DNA of 57,146 bases, from NCBI GenBank assembly GCA_030649945.1, contig JAUSFE010000115.1, positions 1-57,146 of the forward strand, written 5' to 3'. Source of the stretch: Dehalococcoidia bacterium (GTDB lineage: Bacteria; Chloroflexota; Dehalococcoidia; SM23-28-2; RBG-16-64-32). The notes under the pieces are model-generated. The model made no database searches. It saw only the letters and a program-made list of their open reading frames with translations, and had not been told where the DNA came from. Every line of letters begins with the position of its first letter. The stretch's first letter is position 1. Positions 14,455-23,192 of this stretch are shown one piece after another. The translations under genes were made by a program, and so were the position numbers.

Positions 14455-16653
14455 CTACAGCGGAAGGTGCAGCTCCGCCTCGCGCGTCCACAACCGGTGC
14501 TTCGACATTGCCTCAATTAAACGTGCGGCCACGTTGGGGTTCACACGACCGGCGATGATCGTGGCGTCGTCCGCGGGACGCTCGTCGTCCGCCCCGCCGA
14601 CATCGATGTCCGCCGCCTCGAGCAACTCCACTCCCTCGCCGGTTGCGGCCACGGCCTTGCAGTGTTTATAGGCGTCCTTCACGAACTCGATCGCGTCCGT
14701 CTCTCGCAACCACGCCGCTGCGCCCTCGCCGCCGGCTACGTACACCGCATCGAATAGCACTGATGACGCCGTCAGGATGCTGAACTCTGGTTCGTGGGTG
14801 CCACCGGTGTCCGCCTTGAGGTCGCCCAGCTGCGGTGCGATGAGCAGTCCCTTCGCGCCCTCAGCTTCTAGCGCCTTCAGCATCGCATTCACGCTCGCGG
14901 AGTCGAATTCTTCGGCGACCAGTATTGCGACCTTACGAGTCGCGATGGGGCCCGGAACGGTTGACGCCATGCTGAGCAACGGTGACAAGATCTCACGGTC
15001 GATCAGCGTCCGGTGCTGGAAGTCGTTCGGATTGCCATCGGCCGGGACAATCATGTTCTGCGGCGGTGGCGACGACTTGCGCGGCGGATCGATGCCGAGC
15101 CCCTTCGCAACGCCAGTCGCGAGTGCAGCATCGATCTGCGCCAGGTGACCCACCATGCGTTCGCGGATCGCCGGCGTCTCGACCTTCCCCAGTTCGAAGC
15201 GGAGCGCCTTGATGATGTGCTGCTTCTCCGGCTCGGACTGGCTCCGGAAAAACATCCGCGCCTGGCTGTAATGGTCGAAGAAGCTCTCGCCGCGCATCCG
15301 GGTCTTCGTGCCCTCCAGCGCCTGCGGGAAGCTTACGTATCCGCCCGCGGCGGCCCCGACCTGCATCGGGCAGCCGCCGCCCAGCGTGTTCGGCTCATGG
15401 GCCATGCGCCCGCGGTTAATCTCCTGCCGCATGAAGCCGTCGCGCTGATTGTTGTGGATCGCGGCGACGGGGCGGTTGATCGGAATCTCGTGGAAGTTCG
15501 GCCCGCCCAGCCGGATCAACTGCGTGTCGGTGTATGAGAACAGCCGACCCTGCAGCAACGGATCGTCCGTGAAGTCGATGCCGGGCACGACGTTGCCAAT
15601 GTGGAACGCTGACTGCTCCGTCTCCGCGAAGAAGTTATCGGGGTTGCGGTTCAGTGTCAGCCTGCCGACTCGCTGCACCGGCACCAGTTCCTCCGGGATG
15701 AGTTTCGTCGGGTCCAGCAGGTCGAATCCGAACGCGAACTCGTCCTTCTCTTCGACGATCTGCAGGCCAAGCTCCCACTCCGGGAAGTTGCCGTCTTCGA
15801 TCGCCTCCCACAAGTCACGCCGGTGGAAGTCCGGGTCTTTGCCAGAGATCTTCTGGGCCTCGTCCCACGCTACCGCGTGGATGCCGAGCAGCGGCTTCCA
15901 GTGGAACTTGACGAAGCGCGACTTGCCCCCCGCGTTCACCAGCCGGAACGTGTGCACACCAAAGCCTTCCATCATCCGGTAGCTGCGCGGGATCGCCCGG
16001 TCCGACATCACCCACATGATCATATGCATCGACTCCGGCGTGAGGGAGATGAAGTCCCAGAACGTGTCGTGCGCGGATGCCGCCTGCGGTATCTCGTGGT
16101 GCGGCTCGGGCTTCACGGCGTGGATGATGTCCGGGAACTTGATCGCGTCTTGGATAAAAAACACCGGCATGTTGTTCCCAACCAGGTCGAAGTTGCCCTC
16201 GTCCGTGTAGAACTTGACCGCGAAGCCACGGACGTCGCGCGCTAGGTCGGTCGAGCCCCGCGAGCCGGCAACCGTTGAGAAGCGCACAAACACAGGTGTC
16301 TGCTTGCGCGGGTCACTCAGGAAGTCCGCCCTAGTGATGTCCGCCAGCGATTCGTACACCCGGAAGACACCGTGCGCCGCCGAACCGCGCGCATGCACGA
16401 CCCGTTCCGGGATGCGCTCGTGGTCGAAGTGCGTAATCTTCTCCCGGAAGTGAAAGTCTTCAAGTAGCGACGGGCCACGCGGTCCTGCCTTGAGCGTATT
16501 CTGGTCGTCGTTGACCGGCACCCCTTGGTTCGTCGTGAGCCCGGCGTTCTCTGGCTCTTCTGTGTGTAACTCGAGCTGAGCCCGCTTGGCATCTGAGCCG
16601 GCGGGTCTGGCCGCTTTGTTGGAGTGTGGCGAGGGGCGGTGTTGGGTTGGCAC
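14455..16653 (-). CDS. katE: Large-subunit catalase, HPII type
   Basis: 732 residues, the length of clade-2 monofunctional haem catalases. Catalytic H87 (VVHARG), N160 (DLVGNNMP) and haem-ligand Y374 (RLFSYTDTQ) are present. After residue ~560 follows the flavodoxin/DJ-1-like C-terminal domain found only in large catalases (KVAILVAEEFDSASVNAM, AVYVAGGEGAAAWL). It decomposes hydrogen peroxide in the cytoplasm. The start is GTG 16,653 with CGGAGGAG upstream. It lies 54 bp after the ferritin-like gene and is probably in one operon with it, pairing peroxide removal with iron handling. Confidence 0.95.
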   Translation of the reverse strand: MPTQHRPSPHSNKAARPAGSDAKRAQLELHTEEPENAGLTTNQGVPVNDDQNTLKAGPRGPSLLEDFHFREKITHFDHERIPERVVHARGSAAHGVFRVYESLADITRADFLSDPRKQTPVFVRFSTVAGSRGSTDLARDVRGFAVKFYTDEGNFDLVGNNMPVFFIQDAIKFPDIIHAVKPEPHHEIPQAASAHDTFWDFISLTPESMHMIMWVMSDRAIPRSYRMMEGFGVHTFRLVNAGGKSRFVKFHWKPLLGIHAVAWDEAQKISGKDPDFHRRDLWEAIEDGNFPEWELGLQIVEEKDEFAFGFDLLDPTKLIPEELVPVQRVGRLTLNRNPDNFFAETEQSAFHIGNVVPGIDFTDDPLLQGRLFSYTDTQLIRLGGPNFHEIPINRPVAAIHNNQRDGFMRQEINRGRMAHEPNTLGGGCPMQVGAAAGGYVSFPQALEGTKTRMRGESFFDHYSQARMFFRSQSEPEKQHIIKALRFELGKVETPAIRERMVGHLAQIDAALATGVAKGLGIDPPRKSSPPPQNMIVPADGNPNDFQHRTLIDREILSPLLSMASTVPGPIATRKVAILVAEEFDSASVNAMLKALEAEGAKGLLIAPQLGDLKADTGGTHEPEFSILTASSVLFDAVYVAGGEGAAAWLRETDAIEFVKDAYKHCKAVAATGEGVELLEAADIDVGGADDERPADDATIIAGRVNPNVAARLIEAMSKHRLWTREAELHLPL

Positions 16654-16707
16654 GGGGAACTCCTCCGGTTATGGGACTGGCTGGTGTAGTTTGGTGTGTG
16701 CTCTCTG

Positions 16708-17328
16708 CTAGAGCATTTCTTCGCGCTGCTGCTTCGCCCGCGCGGCTCCGATCGCCGTCTTGACCTTCTTCTCTTCTTCCGGCGGCGGCAGCACTGCAGG
16801 CATGCCCAGCGACTCGAACCAGAGCTCGCGCGCCCAGCCCATCGTGTGGTAGAGGTGCTCGTCTTCCTGGTCCTCCACCTTGCCGTGGGCTTCGGCCAGC
16901 GCGGCGGCGGCTTCACCGTCGAGATTTTCGGCCAGTTTGCCGATCAGCTCCCAGTTTTGGTGGTCCTTCGTCTCGGCTTCGACTACGCACTCGGCGGCGA
17001 CCAGTTGCGCCGCTCCCGGGCCACCGTCGGCTTTCGCCATCTCCATCGCGGCTACGAGCGCCCTCACCTTGGAGCGCAGGACTGCGCGGCCCGGGGTCTC
17101 AACCTCGGGGTCGAGACTGATTCGCTCGAAGGTTTTGCGGAGTACCTCTTCGTGCATTTCTGTCTCTTCGAGGTACGTCTGCCACTCTTTCCTCAGCTCG
17201 CTGTTCCGTGCACAGGTGATTGCAGTCTTATAGACCAGTTGCCCACCAATTTCGGTTTCCAACGCTTGGTACATGAGTTCTTCCACCTGCGCTATGTTCA
17301 GAGCGTCATTCTTGTCTTTAGTTACCAT
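16708..17328 (-). CDS. Ferritin-like domain protein
   Basis: 206 residues from ATG 17,328 with AAAGGAG at good spacing; the longer upstream frame is rejected. Helices carry carboxylate/His patterns of a ferritin-like di-iron bundle: MYQALETEIGGQLVYKTAI, YLEETEMHEEVLRKTF, VEAETKDHQNWELIG and VEDQEDEHLYHTM. It probably binds or oxidises iron, or acts as a peroxide-reducing rubrerythrin relative without the rubredoxin part. Upstream of the catalase in the same direction. Confidence 0.8.
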   Translation of the reverse strand: MVTKDKNDALNIAQVEELMYQALETEIGGQLVYKTAITCARNSELRKEWQTYLEETEMHEEVLRKTFERISLDPEVETPGRAVLRSKVRALVAAMEMAKADGGPGAAQLVAAECVVEAETKDHQNWELIGKLAENLDGEAAAALAEAHGKVEDQEDEHLYHTMGWARELWFESLGMPAVLPPPEEEKKVKTAIGAARAKQQREEML

Positions 17329-17350
17329 CGGTGTCTCCTTTGGGCGTTGG

Positions 17351-17851
17351 CTATCTAAGGGGCACCTTAGGTTTAGAAGCACTGCAATTAACGTTATAAA
17401 GTTGGGAAGATATGTTAAGCCTGTCTATCAATGAAATAGCGGGCGGCCTGGACGTCTCTCGCGGCGGGCGAGCCTCCTTCCGTGTCGCCGGCAGGTGGCT
17501 GACGGTGCCGAGCGCAGCCGTTGAGAGGCAATCGAGCACACGTCCGATGACGCAAATCGTCTCTTCGATCGAATGTCCTTTCCCCTGCTGCCAGACTGCA
17601 TAGAATGCAGCATACCCAAGCCGCCCCTCAAGCTCGTCGCTCAATGCGTGAAGCCGCTCTTGCTCGGGCCGGTATCTGAATCCCCCCGCAGGCGCCCTGG
17701 TTGCGCGCTTCAGCCCGTCCAAAGCGCCGAGCAGTTCCGCCAGCAATTCGCTGTCCACCGATTCGCTGCTTACGAGGGCCGTTCGCTCGCCCGTTGCGTT
17801 CACGAGCCAGGGATTATGCATGTGCTGGCTGATCTCCAGGCTTTCCCGCAA
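17351..17851 (-). pseudogene. C-terminal fragment of an AfsR/LuxR-type ATPase regulator
   Basis: The frame reads RESLEISQHMHNPWLVNATG, LLGALDGLKRATRAP, ERLHALSDELEGRLG and AFYAVWQQGKGHSIEETI. This is the characteristic end of tetratricopeptide-containing ATPase regulators common in Chloroflexota (usual form: LGEAAFAAAWAEGRALSLEEAI). The ATPase and most TPR repeats, normally 700 or more residues, are missing upstream. Only the tail is left, with about 60 unrelated residues after it. Remnant of a larger gene. Confidence 0.6.
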
Positions 17852-17957
17852 GTGGGCAGCCGCAGCCGCTTGGCAGGCGGGGGCCTAGTCTCTGAGGTTG
17901 GCCTACCACTGCTGGCAAGAGCAGCTGCCTAAAAGCACGGGATCGCGTCAGTCGGCG

Positions 17958-18389
17958 TCAGTATACAAAGCTGACGTGTCGCTGGTCTCGGAACCCGAGC
18001 TTGGCCCAGCCTCTCAGCAGCCAGGTTCGCCGTGATTCCCGCAGCAGTCGCGGTGTGTTCGGATCTTGATCCAGTTGTTGGCGATTAGACGCTGCACCTT
18101 CTGGGCCAACGGCATATCGGAGCGCAGATTCGTCAAGAACGAGCTCAACCTCGGCATCAATGTCTCCAGCTGACATACTAACTCATCAGCACCAGTGTGC
18201 TCCGGTCTTACCTGACTTGACCTGCGATCTTGCCCTCATGGCGGGCCGCAGCAGTGGTTGGCATGCTGCACGAGTAGCAATGACTTCTGGGCGTATGGCT
18301 TGGAGTTCTAGGGTCATGGCCTCCGGAGACAGAGGACCGGAACATGCCATCCTCTCAAGGATGCGATAGCGCCGACGCCCCAACTCCAA
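17958..18389 (-). pseudogene. Degenerate remnant, possibly of a Scr1/DUF5753 XRE regulator
   Basis: Two minus-strand frames separated by a stop read, in order, RRRYRILERMACSGPLSPE with RPEVIATRAACQPLL, then VELVLDESALRYAVG. The last phrase closely resembles the VVLDEAALRRVVG segment of the DUF5753 domain in XRE-family regulators. No helix-turn-helix remains. Assignment is weak; nothing here seems functional. Confidence 0.3.
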
Positions 18390-18401
18390 CCCCCAACTTT
18401 T

Positions 18402-18791
18402 CTACCCCAGGCTGTTATAGAACTCCACCTGCCAGCGCCACGCCTTCCTGTCCTCGGCGTTCCACCAGGTGAGGAGGGTGCCGACCTCGCCGCCCGGCAG
18501 CAGCACCGGCGTGCCGATGTCCGTTTCGTCAGGCCAGAAGTCCTCCCGCGTCACACGGGCACCTTCGCGGCGTAACAGACACATAGGTGTGTCCTGCGAC
18601 CGGACCAGGCCGGAGCTCTGGGCTAGCCGTCGGTGCTGGTCGTCGTAGACGTCAACGGTCATGATGTCGGGCGCGGCGTGCACTATGAGCCTATCAGTGG
18701 CCTCCAGTCTGCCCCGCGCCAACAGCACGCCGGTGGCCGCGGCCTTCGGGTACCAGACCTCCCAGTACTGCATCTGTTTGCTGTCTGCCAT
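18402..18791 (-). CDS. Conserved hypothetical protein
   Basis: 129 residues from ATG 18,791 with GGAGGTCAGC upstream. It is a compact beta-rich protein: MQYWEVWYPKAAATGVLLAR, then DIMTVDVYDDQHRRLA, CLLRREGARVTREDFWP, TPVLLPGGEVGTLLTWWN and WRWQVEFYN. I have the impression of a conserved family in Actinobacteria and Chloroflexota of unknown function, but no domain can be named with certainty. Soluble, no signal peptide. Confidence 0.7.
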   Translation of the reverse strand: MADSKQMQYWEVWYPKAAATGVLLARGRLEATDRLIVHAAPDIMTVDVYDDQHRRLAQSSGLVRSQDTPMCLLRREGARVTREDFWPDETDIGTPVLLPGGEVGTLLTWWNAEDRKAWRWQVEFYNSLG

Positions 18792-19088
18792 GCTGACCTC
18801 CCCGTGCCGGACTCAGACCGCTCCATTGTAGGGGCGGCGAGGTGGCCCGCCCAGCGCATTGTGGTCTTTCTCGAATACGTCGGAATCTTTTCAACACCAA
18901 TGCCAAGATCGCCGGAACAGCAAGATGCGGATTGAGAAGCGGGTGGAAAGGCTTAAGGTAGAAAGGCAGGGGGTCGTTCATCCAGACGGCGAATCCGAGC
19001 TAGTCCATCTGCAGGAGGCAGGGCAAGGATGATGGCAATCGGCATGCAAGGACTGAGAACGAGCACATGAGAGGCTGAGAAGCGGCAC

Positions 19089-19133
19089 TGGCGCCCCCGG
19101 AAGGACTCGAACCTTCAACCCGCTGCTTAGAAG
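19089..19133 (-). pseudogene. 3' fragment of tRNA-Arg(TCT)
   Basis: Read on the minus strand: anticodon loop CTTCTAA (anticodon TCT), 3' stem GCAGC, a 5-nt variable loop, T-arm GAAGG-TTCGAGT-CCTTC (perfect), acceptor 3' strand CGGGGGC, G and CCA, 45 nt in all. The 5' side of the anticodon does not pair with GCAGC and no acceptor 5' strand is found, so this is half a tRNA cut at the anticodon, as left by an integrase that uses the anticodon loop. Confidence 0.75.
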
Positions 19134-19173
19134 CAATCAGGTCGTTTTCGAGCTGAAATCAGGGCGATTCGTA
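19122..19173. repeat. 52-bp direct repeat, copy 2 (overlaps tRNA-Arg fragment)
   Basis: Partner of 1,332-1,383, 3 mismatches. Its first 12 bases are the anticodon stem-loop of the tRNA-Arg fragment. The two copies enclose 17.7 kb. Confidence 0.65.
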
Positions 19174-19203
19174 GGCAGGCGGTGTATCGCGGGCGTAACA
19201 AAA

Positions 19204-19240
19204 CGCCGCCCCGCAGAACTGGCGTCTCGCGGGGGCGGCG
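19204..19240 (-). terminator. GC-rich hairpin after CsbD gene
   Basis: CGCCGCCCCGC pairs with GCGGGGGCGGCG (one bulged G) around a 14-nt loop, 24 bp beyond the CsbD stop on the minus strand, with TTTT following in that direction. Confidence 0.65.
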
Positions 19241-19263
19241 GATGCTGGGAGTGAATCGGGGGG

Positions 19264-19428
19264 TTAGCTAACCTTGTTCTTGAGGTCTTTGGCGGCGCCG
19301 GTGACCTTGCCCTTCGTCTGCTCGGCCTTGCCCTTCGCCTGCTGAGTGCGGTCCCCGGTGACCTTACCCATCGTTTCGCGGGCTTTGCCCTTGGCCTCGG
19401 TCACCTTGTCACCGATTGTGTTCGTCAT
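19264..19428 (-). CDS. CsbD family stress protein (2)
   Basis: 54 residues from ATG 19,428 with AAAGGAGGAAACA upstream. It is built from three Lys/Gly repeats (VTEAKGKARETMGKVTGD, QQAKGKAEQTKGKVTG, AAKDLKNKV), the classic short CsbD form. Highly charged, probably unstructured or helical under stress. It is transcribed alone towards the hairpin at 19,204. Confidence 0.85.
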   Translation of the reverse strand: MTNTIGDKVTEAKGKARETMGKVTGDRTQQAKGKAEQTKGKVTGAAKDLKNKVS

Positions 19429-19598
19429 TTGTTTCCTCCTTTCAGCGTTTGTCCGATGTGTTCCACGTTATCGATTCGGCCGTCACATACGCCTTGCAGA
19501 GTTCACGCTTTCCGTTGCTGAATCCTTGCGCCGCGCAGACGCCATAGACGTTGCGGAGTCCCAGAGCGGTGGGAAGGAAGAGGAGCTATGACATGAAA

Positions 19599-20297
19599 TC
19601 ACTCGGGAGAATGGGTGACCGTCAGGGTGTAAGCGATGTCGTGAATAGGCTTCAGGAGGCGGGGCTCGGCGGGGTCGCACCCCAGCTTGGTTTGGAGTCG
19701 GGCTATCCAGTGTTTGAGGTAGCCAATGTCGCGGCTAAGCCCGCGATCGAAGGCGCGTCGGCCGAGATCGCTTAGGAGTACCGGTTCGCCCTTATGGAGC
19801 GTGAGGACACGCAATATGTCCCATTCGGTCTTGCTTAGAGGGACGACTTTGCCATCCACGGTCAGCGTGCGCTTTTGGAGGTCGACTTCCGTGTCGCCCA
19901 CTGCGAACGTCGCCACTTCATGTGGCGCGGACTCAGGCCGGCCCAGCAGGAATTGCACCCGCTCCGCCAGGTCGTTCGGATCGAAAGGCTTTGCTAAAAA
20001 GTCGTCCGCGCCAAACTGCGCGGCGCGGATCGCAACATCCCGATCACCCGCTGTCATGGCGAGCACAGGCACTCCGAACCCGGTTTTGACGTTGGCGATA
20101 ACGTCGAGGCGTTGCTCCGGCGGCACGCCGATGTCAAGGATCACAACCCCCACCTGATGGGGATCAATGACACCCATCAGTTCATGTGGCGAGGAGCAGA
20201 CGACTGAGGACAAACCTTCCTGTTGGACGATTGTAGCGATCAGGCGCTGGACTGCGGCGTCATCCTCGAGCAGCCACGCAAACTCCTTATGCTGCAT
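19599..20297 (-). CDS. OmpR/PhoB-type response regulator
   Basis: 232 residues. Receiver: acidic cluster EDD at 11-13, D55 in VVILDIGVP, T82 and K103 (FLAKPF). Winged-helix domain from ~130 (KRTLTVDGKVVPLSKTEWDI, GYLKHWIARLQTKLG). It starts 12 bp after the KaiC-like gene stop, so the two are co-transcribed. No histidine kinase is adjacent, so the KaiC-like ATPase may feed into it, or an orphan kinase does. Confidence 0.9.
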   Translation of the reverse strand: MQHKEFAWLLEDDAAVQRLIATIVQQEGLSSVVCSSPHELMGVIDPHQVGVVILDIGVPPEQRLDVIANVKTGFGVPVLAMTAGDRDVAIRAAQFGADDFLAKPFDPNDLAERVQFLLGRPESAPHEVATFAVGDTEVDLQKRTLTVDGKVVPLSKTEWDILRVLTLHKGEPVLLSDLGRRAFDRGLSRDIGYLKHWIARLQTKLGCDPAEPRLLKPIHDIAYTLTVTHSPE

Positions 20298-20309
20298 TGT
20301 CCCGACTCG

Positions 20310-21794
20310 TTAACTGTTGCCGTCGGCGGGCCGTCGCATGGCAGATACGAGGACTCGCGGCGCGTCGATGATCAACTCGCGCGCGTTCGTGTCGTACTTG
20401 GATCCCCGCACCTTAACGATTCGAATCGTCCTAGTCAGCCGATCATCGACTTCGACGAACCCAACGTTGATGATCGCGTCGGCGAACAGGGAGACGTGGC
20501 GGGCCGCTTCCGTGCGGCCTTCGGGAGCGGACTCCGATGTCATGATAGTCGTAATGCCGGCGCGCTTGAAGTGGTCATTGATTGCCCAAAGGTAGTCTTG
20601 GTATTTAGCCAGGGCCGGGACTGCAGCCTCGAAGGAACTGATGCTGTCGATCACGACGGTACTCGCGCCGATCTCCAGCGCTCGGTCTTTGACGATCACC
20701 GCATGTCGGTCAATGTTGAGTTCCGAGGGAGATATGTGCATGATGGTGAACTTGCCAGAATCGATCAGACCAGCGACGTCCCAGCCAAATGCGCTGCAGT
20801 TGCGCGCGAGCTGATTGGCGCTTTCCTCGAGCGAGACGTACAGCAATTGGCGGCCGGCCTGTGCCTCGCCAACGGCGAAACTAAGGGCCAACAGCGTCTT
20901 ACCGGAACCCGTAGACCCCGTTATCAGGGACGAGGTGGAGTCGGATAGGCCGCCGTCCATCATGTCGTTGATCCCGCCAATCACCGAGCTTAGTCGCCGC
21001 GTTGGCGTCGCGTACTCGCCGGCTACCACAGGCCTCATGCGCGGATATAGAGTGATGCCGTCACTATTGATCTCAAATCCATGGTCCCCGCCGAAGAAGG
21101 ATGTTCCGCGCATCTTCATAATCCGCAAGAGGCGATCCTGGCGCAGGCCCTCTTCTGTTCCATGCAGGTAGATGATTCCATCGGCGATGGCGAACTCCGG
21201 GCGCTGACGGATTTCCTCATCAGTGTATTCGCCTACGAGTAGCGCGGTCGCTTCCCATATGCTGAAACGCACGGATAGGGTTGTTGTAAAGACACGAAAA
21301 GCAAAGTCGTCCTGAAACATATCCTGAATGGCCTTGAAGCTGTCGATGACAACGAGCTTGGGACGGTATTCCGTCACCAAGCGGTTGACTTCCGCGAGAA
21401 TCGCGTCGGGATCTCCCGATCTCAGAGCTCCGCTTAGGTCCACGTAGACGACCTTGCGATCGACGAGCGCTGGATCGAAGTAGTCCAGGGTTTGCGAGAA
21501 GCGCAGCATCTTCACGGTGGGCTCGGACAGGGTGCCGATGTAAAGCGTGTTGTCTCCGTGCCGCGCGTTGGCCCATGCCATCTGCTCTGCGAGGATCGTC
21601 TTTCCCGTTCCGGGCAAACCCCCGACAAAGACAACTGAAGACAGGGGTATTCCACCCTGCAGGACATGATCCAGGGCCGGCACCCCTGTGCTGATACGAT
21701 CCAGATCTGACCCAGCCCGGGGCTTACGCCGGAGCAATCTGTTGCCCCTGTAGGACGAGATCAGCGTCGAGGGCCGAGGCCAGACGAACCGCAA
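20310..21794 (-). CDS. KaiC-like two-domain RecA-family ATPase
   Basis: Two RecA/KaiC domains, about 494 residues. Domain 1 has Walker A GGLPGTGKT at 58-66 and KLVVIDSFKAIQ as Walker B. Domain 2 has GSTGSGKT at 293-300, the EE pair in YVSLEESANQL and Walker B TVVIDSISSFE. Non-cyanobacterial KaiC homologues act in stress signalling rather than a clock. The first ATG overlaps the upstream gene by 71 bp; TTG at 21,737 (14-bp overlap) is a plausible real start because the first 28 residues have no homology. Neighbours are a small conserved protein and a response regulator. Confidence 0.88.
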   Translation of the reverse strand: MRFVWPRPSTLISSYRGNRLLRRKPRAGSDLDRISTGVPALDHVLQGGIPLSSVVFVGGLPGTGKTILAEQMAWANARHGDNTLYIGTLSEPTVKMLRFSQTLDYFDPALVDRKVVYVDLSGALRSGDPDAILAEVNRLVTEYRPKLVVIDSFKAIQDMFQDDFAFRVFTTTLSVRFSIWEATALLVGEYTDEEIRQRPEFAIADGIIYLHGTEEGLRQDRLLRIMKMRGTSFFGGDHGFEINSDGITLYPRMRPVVAGEYATPTRRLSSVIGGINDMMDGGLSDSTSSLITGSTGSGKTLLALSFAVGEAQAGRQLLYVSLEESANQLARNCSAFGWDVAGLIDSGKFTIMHISPSELNIDRHAVIVKDRALEIGASTVVIDSISSFEAAVPALAKYQDYLWAINDHFKRAGITTIMTSESAPEGRTEAARHVSLFADAIINVGFVEVDDRLTRTIRIVKVRGSKYDTNARELIIDAPRVLVSAMRRPADGNS

Positions 21795-22092
21795 TCTCCT
21801 TGCCGAGCAGCCGCGCGAGGATGATTAGCAGCGCGGCATACAGGGCGCTGAATGCCGTGCGAATGTATTCATCAGAGTGGTTGTTTATGGGGTCGTCTTC
21901 CCAGTCCAGTATGAGCACGCTTCCACCGTCCCGACGGATGCGAAATCCCGGATGGACATCGAGGATCTCCCGCACGGCTCGCTCCAGGAGCAAGTCGATA
22001 GTCTCCGTTCCGAGCGTCTCCACGAGTTTGCGTCGCAGTTCGCCAAACGTGGCCTTGTAGGCATCGATGGCGGATTGGGGCACTTCTGACAT
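21724..22092 (-). CDS. Hypothetical protein upstream of KaiC-like gene
   Basis: 122 residues. N-terminal half: AYKATFGELRRKLVETLG, LLLERAVREILDVHPGF and a short beta hairpin GGSVLILDWEDDP. C-terminal half: a hydrophobic helix YIRTAFSALYAALLIILARL followed by GKEIAVRLASALDADLV. No known domain is recognised. The overlap with the KaiC-like gene suggests a dedicated partner. Confidence 0.6.
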   Translation of the reverse strand: MSEVPQSAIDAYKATFGELRRKLVETLGTETIDLLLERAVREILDVHPGFRIRRDGGSVLILDWEDDPINNHSDEYIRTAFSALYAALLIILARLLGKEIAVRLASALDADLVLQGQQIAPA

Positions 22093-22478
22093 CCCGAAGA
22101 TGGTACCACGGAAGTCGTCTCAGCGGGTCACGACGATTCTCAATCGATGTTGCATAAAGCTTGCGATCCTGCGCAAGGCAACGCGGTGTTGCGTGCGGCG
22201 TGAGGACGAACGACAGAGGCGTGGCTGTGAGTCAACGCTCAGCCCTTGGCTTATATGGATAAGGCTGGGACTCATGCTTGGAAGCGCAAGCTTAGCGTTC
22301 CGAGAGATAAGGCAAAGCGTCCGGACTTCAGCGGGACCACCTAAATGCTCTTCAGGTGAGCGGAATGTCATTCAGGTAAGCGGGAGAGCGCCAGCAGGTG
22401 CTGGATGTCGACCTCCCCCCCAGGCGTCGTCCTCCGAACGTGTCGCTGTCGTCGTCGATAACTATCGACCAGCGGTTT
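22093..22478. other. 386-bp stretch without a recognisable gene
   Basis: Divergent region between the KaiC operon and the DUF6933-like gene. It includes a short tandem near-duplication (CTTCAGGTGAGCGGAATGT followed by CATTCAGGTAAGCGGGA at about 22,350-22,384). No promoter boxes are convincing. Confidence 0.4.
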
Positions 22479-22991
22479 ATGATGCTCCCAGTGATGCTGC
22501 GATGCACGGCCAAGCTCTTGACTCTCCTCGGAGTATCCTCCAGGGAGCTTGCCGATGTGGAACCCAGAGATACTGACTGGTACGCGAACCTGCTTTGGAT
22601 CGACCGGCGCAAGTGCGTTCTGCTTGCTCACGCCGACACGCTCTTCACAATTCTGGCTGCCGACGTCCGCAAGGCCGACCTCGCGCCACTGGCGCCCTTC
22701 GTTGTCGGGGCCATCAAGGCCGAGCTTCGCTCCGAAAGGCTTCCCACTGACACATTCGGTGATCTGGATGCCAGTGGCGTTCAGATTGCCAGAACAGCAA
22801 GCCGGACTGTACTGGGTTACATGAACGAGGTCGCTCGCTCCTGCGAATACCGGATAGCCGAGGCCGGTGGTCTGAGATGGTGTGACATTGCACAGATCAA
22901 TCGGGACCTCAGGCGCGAGCTCCACCTGTCTCGCCAACCGCCAGGCCACTTCGTCCCGATTGATCTGGTGCGCTCGCGAGCCAGACCCTAG
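22479..22991 (+). CDS. DUF6933-like protein
   Basis: 170 residues if started at ATG 22,479 (the next ATG, 22,494, is equally possible; no ribosome-binding site decides). The sequence MLRCTAKLLTLLGV, DTDWYANLLWIDRRKCVLL, LFTILAADVRKADL, ASRTVLGYMNEVA and GGLRWCDIAQINRDLR matches the pattern of a conserved family I associate with DUF6933, of unknown role. It stands alone upstream of the MntA/HepT pair. Confidence 0.65.
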   Translation: MMLPVMLRCTAKLLTLLGVSSRELADVEPRDTDWYANLLWIDRRKCVLLAHADTLFTILAADVRKADLAPLAPFVVGAIKAELRSERLPTDTFGDLDASGVQIARTASRTVLGYMNEVARSCEYRIAEAGGLRWCDIAQINRDLRRELHLSRQPPGHFVPIDLVRSRARP

Positions 22992-23192
22992 CGTTACAGC
23001 AAATCCGTTGGCCGGATCCGGATATTGAACCGCACCCTTGCATGGCGGCGAGATCCGCGGACGTGGGCGAGCGAGTCAAGGATTGCGGTAGCGCCTGGGG
23101 ACGAGAATGATCCCAAGATTCTGGTGGAGGTGGCGAGTCCGCGTGCGGGAGTGCCGGTCCTTACGGGTATACTCTTTCTAAGAGGAGAAGCT

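Larger units (their letters stand above)
18792..19263. other. Gene-free stretch with tRNA fragment and repeat
   Basis: No credible protein gene. Contains the 3' fragment of a tRNA-Arg (19,089-19,133), the second copy of the 52-bp repeat (19,122-19,173) and a strong hairpin (19,204-19,240) after the CsbD gene. Confidence 0.55.
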
